Positions 34,071-42,026 of a DNA stretch of 64,000 nucleotides are shown here, piece after piece; positions within the stretch are counted from its first letter, which is position 1, and each line of letters begins with the position of its first letter. The notes under the pieces are model-generated. The model had not been told where the DNA came from. It did not search any database and was given only the letters and a program-made list of their open reading frames with translations. The stretch is from positions 33,990-97,989 of the forward strand of contig PHGD01000006.1 in the NCBI GenBank assembly GCA_011090425.1, given 5' to 3'. The stretch comes from Nitrospira sp. LK70 (lineage in GTDB: Bacteria; Nitrospirota; Nitrospiria; Nitrospirales; Nitrospiraceae). The translations under genes and the position numbers were made by a program.

Positions 34071-34817
34071 ATGGCCGCCCAATCCCGTCACTTTATACAA
34101 ATGATGATGTCGGTCTGTTTCGCCGCCACCTTTGGCACGATTGCGGCCTGTTCAGGCGGTTACTATACGGCCAATGTGAGCGGTGAGAAGAAGGTCTCTC
34201 GTGTTGATCAGCATGTCGTCAAGAAATCCGTATCCGAAACCGGTCAGATCGGAACAATCACTCTCCACGATGTTGAGGACCCAATGGCGAGACGGCCGGT
34301 TGCCGCACAAGAGATGGCAGAACGGTCCAGCGCGGGAAGGGTGGAGCAACTTGAGCAGAATGACCCTGCGCCGAAACGGCAGCCGAATGATCCTATTTAC
34401 GTCAGTCTCGCCCAACCGGTGTTGGATCCACAAATGGAGAAGGCAGAGAGAACAAAGGGGGCGGTGGCCGAGCAGATCCGGAGCGAATTTGCCGCAGATC
34501 CCATCATTAAGCTCATCGAGGAGAATCGAAATCAGTCAGGTTTGATGAAGCCGCATGTCCTGACGAGCGCCGATGTCGAAGTATCACCGAAGGTCTCGCT
34601 GAAGGAGGCCTACGGGATTGATCGAAAGACGGGAAAGCCTAGTAAGATGCTGGCGGTGGTTTTTGAAGCGACCATTACTTCGCAGGTTCCACCAGCCACG
34701 TACAACGTGTCGGAGTCCGGTCATGCCTTGCGCACTTTGGAGATCTCCAAGCGTTTCGCCGCACAGGTGAAACAGGTCATCCGCGAAAAAATCGGTCCCA
34801 CCATCCCTGCCCACTGA
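34071..34817 (+). CDS. Lipoprotein of unknown function (248 aa)
   Basis: ATG 34071 lies 8 bases after AAGGAG; an in-frame ATG at 34044 is before that site. The N-terminus ends in a lipobox (FGTIAACSGG). The mature part is hydrophilic with helix-prone stretches and a C-terminal beta region (KMLAVVFEATITSQVPP). No family is recognised. It is probably an outer-membrane or periplasm-facing lipoprotein. Confidence 0.7.
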   Translation: MAAQSRHFIQMMMSVCFAATFGTIAACSGGYYTANVSGEKKVSRVDQHVVKKSVSETGQIGTITLHDVEDPMARRPVAAQEMAERSSAGRVEQLEQNDPAPKRQPNDPIYVSLAQPVLDPQMEKAERTKGAVAEQIRSEFAADPIIKLIEENRNQSGLMKPHVLTSADVEVSPKVSLKEAYGIDRKTGKPSKMLAVVFEATITSQVPPATYNVSESGHALRTLEISKRFAAQVKQVIREKIGPTIPAH

Positions 34818-34928
34818 TCCGATAACCACGCGCGTATCGAACGATGACTTATGTATCGAGCTGCCTTATCTTGTGGGACGCACCAGTCATTCATGTCATA
34901 ATGCCGACCGATTCAGAGTGAATACCTG

Positions 34929-35501
34929 ATGGTAATGCTACAACAAGCTGACGCTCGAATCACCATCGCGGATACCTCAGGAGGGCTGCGCCTCGTCATC
35001 CCTGGTAGACGCAGTGTGTTCGTGATATGCCTTCTGGGGTTTTGGATCTGTGGTTGGGCGGTGGCTGAAGTTATGGTCGCCAGTCAGCTTTTGAACGGAG
35101 ATGGTCCGCCTGAGGGAGAGTTTTTCATGTCGGCATGGTTCAGCATCTGGACGATTGGCGGTGTGTTGGCCGTCTACGCGTGGTTGTGGCAGGTAATGGG
35201 GAAGGAGATTGTCATCGTGCGGGGACAGACATTTAGAGCTCGGCGCGACGTTGGAGGATTCGGTTTCGACAAGGAATACGATCTCTTGCAGATGCGAGAT
35301 CTGCGCGTTTGGCGAGCTGGGTTCAATCCGCTGGACCTCTCGTCGAGTCTCCAACTTTGGGGAATCGGCGGTGGGGTAATCGCCTTTGATTATGGCGCAA
35401 GAACTTATCGATTCGGAACAGGTCTTGACGAAGCCGAGGCCAAGCAAATCGTGACTGCCATCACACAGCGCCACCGGATTCAGGAGAGCGCGACGACCTA
35501 A
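34929..35501 (+). CDS. Two-helix membrane protein, PH-like C-terminal part (190 aa)
   Basis: Two hydrophobic segments (VFVICLLGFWICGWAVAEVM; FSIWTIGGVLAVYAWLWQVM) are followed by a soluble beta-rich domain (IVIVRGQTFRARRDVGGFGF, YRFGTGLDEAEAKQIV). This layout resembles small bacterial membrane proteins with a PH-like domain. Function unknown. It is 111 bp after the lipoprotein gene in the same direction. Confidence 0.6.
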   Translation: MVMLQQADARITIADTSGGLRLVIPGRRSVFVICLLGFWICGWAVAEVMVASQLLNGDGPPEGEFFMSAWFSIWTIGGVLAVYAWLWQVMGKEIVIVRGQTFRARRDVGGFGFDKEYDLLQMRDLRVWRAGFNPLDLSSSLQLWGIGGGVIAFDYGARTYRFGTGLDEAEAKQIVTAITQRHRIQESATT

Positions 35502-35859
35502 CCTTAATCCGAAAATAAGATTCGTCTACTGGTTGATTCCGCTGATCCTACCATGGAGAACAGGCTCTCTGCTGACTCGGAAATTCCGGCACAATCCGGA
35601 AAAGCACAGGGAACTTTGCCCGCATGTCCAATTGATTCAAGACATCGACGTCAAGAGTTATAGTTGCTGCGCTGTGCCGATTGTGGATCTCAGTGACCGC
35701 GTTCTGGTACATATGGCCATCATGGAGCCAAGCCGATGCCGGATCACGAGGGCGCAACGTCCGTTCTCGGTATCCTTGCGATGCGGGCGGCGGAGGAGTT
35801 CGAACGGTTTTGGTTCGAGCCTGTCTCGCGTAAGAGTGATCCGACATTGCTTAGATCAT
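35502..35859. other. Gap with no convincing gene
   Basis: The frame of the next gene is open through this stretch from 35533, but its translation is low-complexity Arg/Ser-rich and lacks a ribosome site. A different frame (from about 35736) reads ILAMRAAEEFERFWFEP, which looks protein-like and could be a decayed gene, but I cannot identify it. Confidence 0.35.
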
Positions 35860-37200
35860 ATGTCAGTTTTCCTCCTCATTCGCTTGATGGTTTTCCATAT
35901 CATCCTTGCAGTTCTGCTGATGACCATCGGCGCGACAACCGTGGTTCACGCGCAGGTTCAGTGTTGGGCGCCACGTCAGAACGAGGGACCCGTAACCGAT
36001 AAACAGCGGGCGCGTCACCTTAAGGCTATGAGCGCCGCCGAAGCCATTCTCAAACAGTCACAGGAATTCCTGAATCCACCGGTCCCTGTCCGCATGCGGA
36101 CCACGATGGCTACCCATCTGGCTGAACCAATGAGATCACGGTTGATTGTGCGCGCCTATCCGGAACAGACATCGGTAGACATCGGGATTTGGAAAGGAGA
36201 ATGCGGGATCGTTCCCGAGGCAGACCGTCTGGCCGGATCGATCGGAAGGATCAGCATCTTTTTCAACCACCTCTCCAAAGATATGTTCATGAGCCAGGAC
36301 GAAATTCCGAAGCTCACCGGCACCATGGGTGGTTATCCCGAGTACAACGGGTGGGTTGTGCTCTCGAAGAATGGGCGTTTGCCATGGATTCCTCAAACCC
36401 TCGGTGATCGGCTCAATCGTGTTGGTGCTGCCCGTGAAAGGGCCTTGGCTGATTGGCGCAATGTCAGGGTTTCGCGCAAAGCTCCCGACCAGGCCATGAT
36501 CGACCGGACTGCGGCATTGCGGAGAAAGACCGATCCAGCCGGCGCCGACCAGTATGTGGAGAGCATGAGGCGACTTACTGCGGACATTCAAGCGGCGCAA
36601 GCCAAGGATGCAGCGCGGGAGGCACATCTCACGAAGCTGCTCAATGAATACCGTGTGTATCGTGCGTCGTTTATGGCTCACCAACTCGCGATGCCGGCAG
36701 TGTCGGCTGATACCGATGGCTCCGCCCGCAAAGCGATGGAGACTCAGGTCGATGAACTGCGAGAGCTCAGCCTGGATGATCAGGGGAGAGTGGGTGAGAT
36801 ACGGGAGCATAGTCGTGGGCTGGAGAGGGAGGCAGCCGCGAGCGTCAATGAAGCGGAAGAGCGTCGGCTGCGCATGCAGGCCAGAGACTTATTGCAGGAT
36901 GTCGACCAAATCCACAAGGACCATATGGCACGTGCCGCACTGGAGGAAGAAGCCTTGCGGGGTGTGTATGAATTGACCAACCTCAAGCCGGGCTCGGTAG
37001 AGCAAGCTCTTGCCTATAAGATGGATCCGGCCTTTCCAAACCGGAGTCGGACGGAGAAGATCCAAGTGATTGCCATAGCGGTGCCGACGCTGGCAGAGGA
37101 GGATGTCCACTATCGATCTGAACATGCGACGCACAAAGCTTGGTTAGAGAGAGTGAAAGCCTCGATCGACTATGCATCCTTAGCAGCTCTGCTGGACTGA
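35860..37200 (+). CDS. Secreted coiled-coil protein of unknown function (446 aa)
   Basis: I chose ATG 35860 because a signal peptide starts there (LMVFHIILAVLLMTIGATTV, then VHA). The mature N-terminal half has IVRAYPEQTSVDIGIWKGEC and a Gly/Trp-rich region; the second half (residues about 215-400) is strongly charged and helical (EREAAASVNEAEERRLRMQA), indicating coiled coils. No enzyme motif is seen. A start at 35887 is also possible. Confidence 0.6.
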   Translation: MSVFLLIRLMVFHIILAVLLMTIGATTVVHAQVQCWAPRQNEGPVTDKQRARHLKAMSAAEAILKQSQEFLNPPVPVRMRTTMATHLAEPMRSRLIVRAYPEQTSVDIGIWKGECGIVPEADRLAGSIGRISIFFNHLSKDMFMSQDEIPKLTGTMGGYPEYNGWVVLSKNGRLPWIPQTLGDRLNRVGAARERALADWRNVRVSRKAPDQAMIDRTAALRRKTDPAGADQYVESMRRLTADIQAAQAKDAAREAHLTKLLNEYRVYRASFMAHQLAMPAVSADTDGSARKAMETQVDELRELSLDDQGRVGEIREHSRGLEREAAASVNEAEERRLRMQARDLLQDVDQIHKDHMARAALEEEALRGVYELTNLKPGSVEQALAYKMDPAFPNRSRTEKIQVIAIAVPTLAEEDVHYRSEHATHKAWLERVKASIDYASLAALLD

Positions 37201-37219
37201 CATCACTCGACCGGGGTCA

Positions 37220-37750
37220 GTGGTTGCGGAGACAACTGTGTCGAGAGCCGATTTTCATCAGACACTTGATCGGCTAGGGCTCCGCTGGCCCCCACGATTA
37301 TTTGGAGATGTAACATTTCTCTTTTATGCTGGGGTTGCTCCGTTGACGTGGGCCATTTTGACATGGGCCGTTCCTGTTCATCCGATGCGTCTTTCCCAAG
37401 TGTGGTCGTTGGCCTTTTTCTCAGTGGCAGTCTGGTACCCTTTCTGGGAAGAACTGCTGTTTAGAGGATTGTTGCAGGGCGAACTCATCGAGCGTGGCTG
37501 GATACGACTCTGGGTATGTGGTTTGAGTAGCGCCAATATTTCGGTCTCTCTCTTGTTCACAGCCTTTCACCTCTGGAGCCATAGGCCGATCTGGGCGGTC
37601 CTGGTGTTCTTCCCCTCACTGGTCTTTGGCTATCTTCGCGATCGGTTCGATTCCACTGTTCCTTCGATTCTCATGCACATGTGGTACAACGGCGGGTACG
37701 TTCTCTGCATCGGTTCCTCTCAGCCTTCCACAGGATCCGACATTCGGTGA
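37220..37750 (+). CDS. CPBP-type intramembrane glutamic protease (176 aa)
   Basis: Several hydrophobic segments carry the three motifs of the Abi/CAAX family: E77-E78-x3-R82 (FWEELLFRGLLQ), F-x0-H117 (TAFHLWSH) and H153-x3-N157 (HMWYNGG). These enzymes cleave in the membrane and, in bacteria, often sort C-terminally tagged proteins or give immunity to bacteriocins. The start is a GTG after GGGGTCA. It resembles the compact protease type tied to C-terminal sorting tags, but no tagged substrate was found in the window. Confidence 0.75.
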   Translation: MVAETTVSRADFHQTLDRLGLRWPPRLFGDVTFLFYAGVAPLTWAILTWAVPVHPMRLSQVWSLAFFSVAVWYPFWEELLFRGLLQGELIERGWIRLWVCGLSSANISVSLLFTAFHLWSHRPIWAVLVFFPSLVFGYLRDRFDSTVPSILMHMWYNGGYVLCIGSSQPSTGSDIR

Positions 37751-38203
37751 GTTTTCTCTCTCCGCAGCATGCAGGAAGGGGAGGGACCCAAAACATGTCG
37801 GGTGCGGCTCTTTGGTGGAAACCCCACATCATTGACATAGGCGTTGACGCCTTGTCCTCCGAGAACGCAAGACCGGATAACTTGCGCGCCCAGTCCATCG
37901 AGATGCCGGTCGAGGAATTCGGTCTGATCCGCAACGACCACCCTAGGAAAGTTCCCAGCTGTCATTTATTCGACCGTCTTATTATTGTGGCCCAGATCGA
38001 GCTTTTCTGGCTGTTTCTTGTCTGAGCCCTTAGTCGGGAGAAGCGAAAGTGTCCCGTACGACGAACTGCGAGTATCTCATCCCGCTGACAAGCGGCGGCA
38101 GCGCAAGCGCCCCCTTTCCTTCCTCTTCACCTTCATGGAGAGGTAGGGAACTGGCCGAGCGGATAACTGATCGTTCAGAGCTGAAACTGTTTCGTCGAAA
38201 CCC
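37751..38203. other. Gap with no convincing gene
   Basis: This 453-bp stretch lies between the protease and response-regulator genes. A minus-strand frame (37720-37965) reads VVVADQTEFLDRHLDGLG and VIRSCVLGGQGVNAYV, which looks coding-like but has no start site or recognised family. It could be a relic. Confidence 0.35.
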
Positions 38204-38833
38204 ATGCTGAGAATTTTGATTGCCGACGACTTTCCGCTCTTCCGACGCGGAGTAAAGGATCTGCTGACCGATGGGCTGGATTCCGTCACGGTCGGGGAAT
38301 GCGGCAATGCCCACGATCTGCTGGACCTGGTCAGATGCAGGAAGTGGGATCTCGTTATCCTGGATATCTCCATGCCCGGCACCACCGGCACCGAGGCCCT
38401 CAAACGGCTGAAGGCAGAGCGTCCGGACCTTCCCGTCATCGTGCTCAGCCTGCATCCGGAAGATCAATACGCCGTCCGCATGTTCAAAGCGGGAGCGGAC
38501 GCCTATCTGATGAAGGCCAGCGCTCCGGAGGAACTCATCAGTGCCGTGAAGAAGGTCGCTTCGGGCGGGCAATATGTGGGAGCTTCACTCGGGGAAAAGC
38601 TCGCACATCGCCTTCGTCCTGACTCGGAAAGCGTGTTGCACAACCAGCTGTCCGATCGCGAATTCGAGGTCATGCGTTTTCTCGCGTCGGGGAGAACCGT
38701 CTCTGAAATCGCGGAGACCATGCATCTCGGGGTGAGCACCGTGAGCACCTACCGCTCCCGCATTCTCGAGAAACTCCAACTCAAGAACAACGCCGAACTG
38801 ATGCATTACGCGGTTGAACAGGGGATTGCATAG
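38204..38833 (+). CDS. NarL/FixJ-type response regulator (209 aa)
   Basis: The receiver domain has the acidic pair in LRILIADDFPLF, the phosphoacceptor Asp54 in DLVILDISMPG, the Ser in VIVLSLHPE and the Lys in YLMKASAP. A LuxR-type HTH follows at about 145-205 (LSDREFEVMRFLASGRTVSE, LGVSTVSTYRSRILEKL). All residues needed for phosphorylation are present. No sensor kinase gene lies next to it, so it is an orphan regulator here. Confidence 0.88.
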   Translation: MLRILIADDFPLFRRGVKDLLTDGLDSVTVGECGNAHDLLDLVRCRKWDLVILDISMPGTTGTEALKRLKAERPDLPVIVLSLHPEDQYAVRMFKAGADAYLMKASAPEELISAVKKVASGGQYVGASLGEKLAHRLRPDSESVLHNQLSDREFEVMRFLASGRTVSEIAETMHLGVSTVSTYRSRILEKLQLKNNAELMHYAVEQGIA

Positions 38834-39141
38834 CCACAGGCCCGCTATCTCGCCTCGCCTGTCGCCCTACATCCGGATAGGATTATGCAAGCAATCGCGT
38901 CGTTGAAACCATGATGACGACACTGAACGTTTTACTACGAAACAATCGTGCTCCTACTGATAGCGTGGTCCTGCCCCGCTCGCTAAAAACTCTTTTGGTG
39001 CGAGTGTCGAGTTCGTCATGCAAAAACGGAGCAGATGTATAAGCACATAACCAGTTGTGGATAGTTGAGTGCACCTCATCTTCAGTATTACCTCGACGGT
39101 CTTGTCCCCAAAATGCAATCCCTGATGAGAGGAACAACCGA

Positions 39142-39828
39142 ATGACCGACAACAGCGTTCCGATGCCTACTCTCACGATCGCGATTCTGAGCAGCCAGTG
39201 TCTCGTGTGGTTGGGCTTACTGAAAATTCTCGAAACCAGCGCTGTCCCAATGATCGTGCACCGCTACCCCGGCAGGACATCCGACTTGCTCCGCTCCGAG
39301 AACCGACCAGACCTGTTCATCCTGGATCTGGGGACTGAGCACGACGTCCCTGGCACCATCCACCAGATTCGAGAGTCCGTCCCGACCGGTAAGATCGTGT
39401 TGTTGTGTGGGCTGGAGGACCAGGCCCGCATGCGCGAGGCGTTTGCTGTAGGGGTCGACGGCATCATCCTCAAGGTCCAACCACCTGAAGTCGTGCTCGC
39501 GGTGATTGAAGCGCTCTATGCCGCCGTGAAGCCCCAGGCCCCTGTGGAACGGGAGGACGCGATGAAGTTGAGCCTCGGGCTCGACTGGACGAAACAGACG
39601 GGACCCGCCCCACCGCCGCCGGCTTGGCCCGACGCCTTGACCGCCCGAGAACGCGAGATTATCCGATTGGTGGAACAGGGTCTCTCGAACAAGGACATCG
39701 CCTATGAGTTGTCGATCAGTGACAGTACGGTCCGACATCACATGACGAGCATTTTCGACAAGGTCGGCGTGTCCAATCGTCAGAAGCTCCTGCTCCACGC
39801 ACATCGGTCCCGCCCCTCAACTGTCTAG
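39142..39828 (+). CDS. NarL-type regulator with degenerate receiver (228 aa)
   Basis: ATG 39142 has AGAGG nearby; the frame is open further upstream to 39055 without a ribosome site. The receiver keeps an Asp in LFILDLGTEHDVPG but the acidic pair is replaced by Ser-Ser (TIAILSSQCLVWLG), and the conserved Lys is in IILKVQPPE. A LuxR HTH follows (LTAREREIIRLVEQGLSNKD, ISDSTVRHHMTSIFDKV). Without the acidic pocket, Mg-dependent phosphorylation is unlikely, so it may work by another cue or by dimerising. It lies about 300 bp after the other regulator. Confidence 0.82.
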   Translation: MTDNSVPMPTLTIAILSSQCLVWLGLLKILETSAVPMIVHRYPGRTSDLLRSENRPDLFILDLGTEHDVPGTIHQIRESVPTGKIVLLCGLEDQARMREAFAVGVDGIILKVQPPEVVLAVIEALYAAVKPQAPVEREDAMKLSLGLDWTKQTGPAPPPPAWPDALTAREREIIRLVEQGLSNKDIAYELSISDSTVRHHMTSIFDKVGVSNRQKLLLHAHRSRPSTV

Positions 39829-39831
39829 AGC

Positions 39832-40020
39832 CCATCTCAAAATAGGTTGATGAGAGTTGCGATGCACGCGAGCCACCAACCTTGAGGAAGCTAGCGGCGT
39901 CGTATTCCCCACGCACGAGGAGCGGTCGTTGCCTCTGGAGTCAGGCAACGGCACGCTCGACGAGCCAGCGGCGGTCGTCCTGTCGCCGAAATGAGGACAA
40001 CGACATATATAGGAATGCGA
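39832..40020 (-). mobile_element. IS5-like transposase C-terminal remnant
   Basis: On the minus strand one frame reads FLYMSLSSFRRQDDRRWLV and then ERAVA with a stop; after a frame break another reads RPLLVRGEYDAASFLKVGG and ends YFEMGS. This matches the end of IS5-family DDE transposases (R-W-x-V-E-R, then R-L-L-V-R-x-E-Y). Stops and shifts make it non-functional. It separates the two regulators from the small Cys-pair protein genes. Confidence 0.6.
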
Positions 40021-40209
40021 CAAAACAATCGTGCTTGCATTGATTGTGGGAAGCGGATGTTCGCTCTATAACACGATACGAGAGAGAAGGTTCTGGTTTG
40101 TAAGGTCGATCGACATGCCATGCATGGGTCCACAGCGGGTCATCGAGAATAGGCACCCCGACACCGTCGCATATGGCCAACGGTGCCGACCTCAGAAGGA
40201 GGCTTTGTG

Positions 40210-40464
40210 ATGCGAACCGCGATGATTGAATCGGCCATTCGGATGGAACTGTATCGGAACGGGCCCTGCGCGCTCCGTGCCTTGATCGAACGGCTTCCCC
40301 AGTTTTCTTGGAATGAGGTGTTTGCCGTTATCGATCGGGTCAGTCGAGAGGGGACGCTGGTGCTCCGTCGCACGACTGAGTCGGACTATGAAGTATCAGT
40401 CCGCCCGATTCTCGAACCGTCTCGCGAAAGACTCACGACAGTGAGAGAGGGAGTAATGCGGTGA
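40210..40464 (+). CDS. Small winged-helix-like protein (84 aa)
   Basis: AAGGAGG (40197-40203) lies 6 bases before ATG 40210. The sequence (LYRNGPCALRALIERLPQFS, VFAVIDRVSREGTLVLRR) has the pattern of a winged helix-turn-helix with a beta-wing, found in small DNA-binding or protein-binding proteins. It is the first of three tiny genes in the same direction. Confidence 0.6.
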   Translation: MRTAMIESAIRMELYRNGPCALRALIERLPQFSWNEVFAVIDRVSREGTLVLRRTTESDYEVSVRPILEPSRERLTTVREGVMR

Positions 40465-40504
40465 ACCGATCCCGATCGTCAAGCGCCCACCGGTGGAGGT
40501 GCGC

Positions 40505-40681
40505 ATGAATTGTTCACGATGTCATGGGCTCCTGTGTTTCAGTGAACTGCGTGCCGAGGATGGCGGGCTCGTCAGAGAAGGGATACCGGTATTTCGTTGC
40601 ATCCAGTGCGGAGAGGTCATTGATTCGGTGATTCTGATGAATCGCGCGCGCAGGGCAGCCGAGAGCGGACTCTGTCGCTGA
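40505..40681 (+). CDS. Very small CxxC zinc-finger protein (58 aa)
   Basis: GGAGGTG (40494-40500) precedes ATG 40505. Two Cys pairs (CSRCHG and CIQCGE) are 30 residues apart and could bind one zinc ion. The C-terminus is basic (MNRARRAAES). No known family is certain; it is likely a nucleic-acid or protein adaptor. Confidence 0.6.
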   Translation: MNCSRCHGLLCFSELRAEDGGLVREGIPVFRCIQCGEVIDSVILMNRARRAAESGLCR

Positions 40682-40728
40682 GCCGTTTTTCGGAGCTAGG
40701 CCATGCGTGCCGTCATGAAGGAGCAATC

Positions 40729-41052
40729 ATGAAACCGATGGTGGCGATCTGCTGTTTCTGCGAAAGAATCCGAGGTGACTTGGGTCCCGAGGGTGGAGCA
40801 GGTTTGTGGCATGAGCCTCATCTTTATTTGGCGAGGCACAGCCTCTATGCGGAGGACTTTCAAGTATCCCAGACCTACTGTCCGTCCTGCCTGACTAAGT
40901 ATCACCAATATGTTTCATCGGATCGGCCGGCGACCGGCATTTCCCTTGACGTGATCGAACCAGCCGTTTGCCTAGCCTGTGGTCGGCGGCGGTGCAGAAG
41001 TCGTCACCGCCACGTCATGACACACAAACAGGAGAGGAACGTCCATCGATGA
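40729..41052 (+). CDS. Small Cys-rich protein (107 aa)
   Basis: GAAGGAG precedes the ATG. The N-terminal CCFCERIRGD and later YCPSCLTKYHQY resemble the paired Cys of a family of small proteins often linked to response-regulator genes, in which ICSWCKRIRD- and CPxC-type motifs recur. The C-terminus has CLACGRRRCRSRHRH. Metal binding is likely. It is probably cotranscribed with the two tiny genes upstream. Confidence 0.6.
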   Translation: MKPMVAICCFCERIRGDLGPEGGAGLWHEPHLYLARHSLYAEDFQVSQTYCPSCLTKYHQYVSSDRPATGISLDVIEPAVCLACGRRRCRSRHRHVMTHKQERNVHR

Positions 41053-41198
41053 TATTCAGAAAACTTCAGCATAGATCAGGGACGGCTTGTGAGCCGAAGG
41101 TGCAGGAACCGCCGAAAGAAACCATCGAAGGCTTACCAGTGGGGTAGTTCTTCCTCACGAACGCTCGTGAGATAGCTGCCGAAGCAACAGGCTCTTCT

Positions 41199-41924
41199 TC
41201 ACCGCCGTCCGTCATACCATACAGCGAGGTGTTTCTTGTCCTGCAGCGTCTTTTTCGGAAGGATAAAGATTCGGAGGATTTGGCCGGCAATTTCCCAACC
41301 TGAATAGAGCGACACCTTCCGGGATGACGTTTCGAGCGGGTGCCCTGTCAAAATCGTGAAGTGAAGGTTCCGCCGCCATCCCCATTGCTTCAGCTGTTTA
41401 CTGAGCCTGATTTCGTCTAATGCGTACAGGTCCTGGTCAAACCCGCCGACCTCTTGAAATGCATCGCGACGGCTGACGATCAGTGCCCCGGCGGCCCAGC
41501 GAAAAAGAATCGACGTGCTGGTCCAGATCTGTAACGTCACGTTGGCCCACCAGGGCAGCCCATCCATCTTCAACGTGCTGCCGCACCCAACGTATTGTCC
41601 TGACTCGATCACTCGTACAATATCCGCCAGCAGCTCCGGGTTCAACAGACTGTCCGCGTCCAGAAACAACAACCAATCGCCGGTGGCCTGAGCGGCACCG
41701 GCGTTGCGTGCCCGACCAATCTGATTGATCGGTTCAAAGACAACTCTAGCACCGGCCTGTCTCGCCAACTCGGCCGTGTTATCGGTGGAATTATTGTCGA
41801 CGACAATGATCTCAGATGTGAAACCGGCTTTCTGGTTCGCGGCGATCGATAACGCAACGGATTGCAGAGATCGTTCGATCAGGCTGGCTTCATTGAACGC
41901 AGGGATGACGACGGAGAGATGCAT
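41199..41924 (-). CDS. Family 2 glycosyltransferase (241 aa)
   Basis: The GT-A core is clear: LSVVIPAFNEASLIERSLQS, VVDNNSTDNTAELARQAG, IGRARNAGAAQATGDWLLF and the D-x-D motif in LDADSLLNPEL. A short hydrophobic end region follows. It lacks the long C-terminal membrane domain of large GT2 enzymes. It probably transfers a sugar onto a lipid or protein acceptor; specificity unknown. Confidence 0.85.
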   Translation of the reverse strand: MHLSVVIPAFNEASLIERSLQSVALSIAANQKAGFTSEIIVVDNNSTDNTAELARQAGARVVFEPINQIGRARNAGAAQATGDWLLFLDADSLLNPELLADIVRVIESGQYVGCGSTLKMDGLPWWANVTLQIWTSTSILFRWAAGALIVSRRDAFQEVGGFDQDLYALDEIRLSKQLKQWGWRRNLHFTILTGHPLETSSRKVSLYSGWEIAGQILRIFILPKKTLQDKKHLAVWYDGRR

Positions 41925-42026
41925 ACGATGGTCATGATGCCATAGGTGCTATGGGCCGTGAAATAGGCAACCAGCAGAAAAGCCAGTGAAGATGACGGCA
42001 AGCTGACCGACACACGGAAGCCCGTT

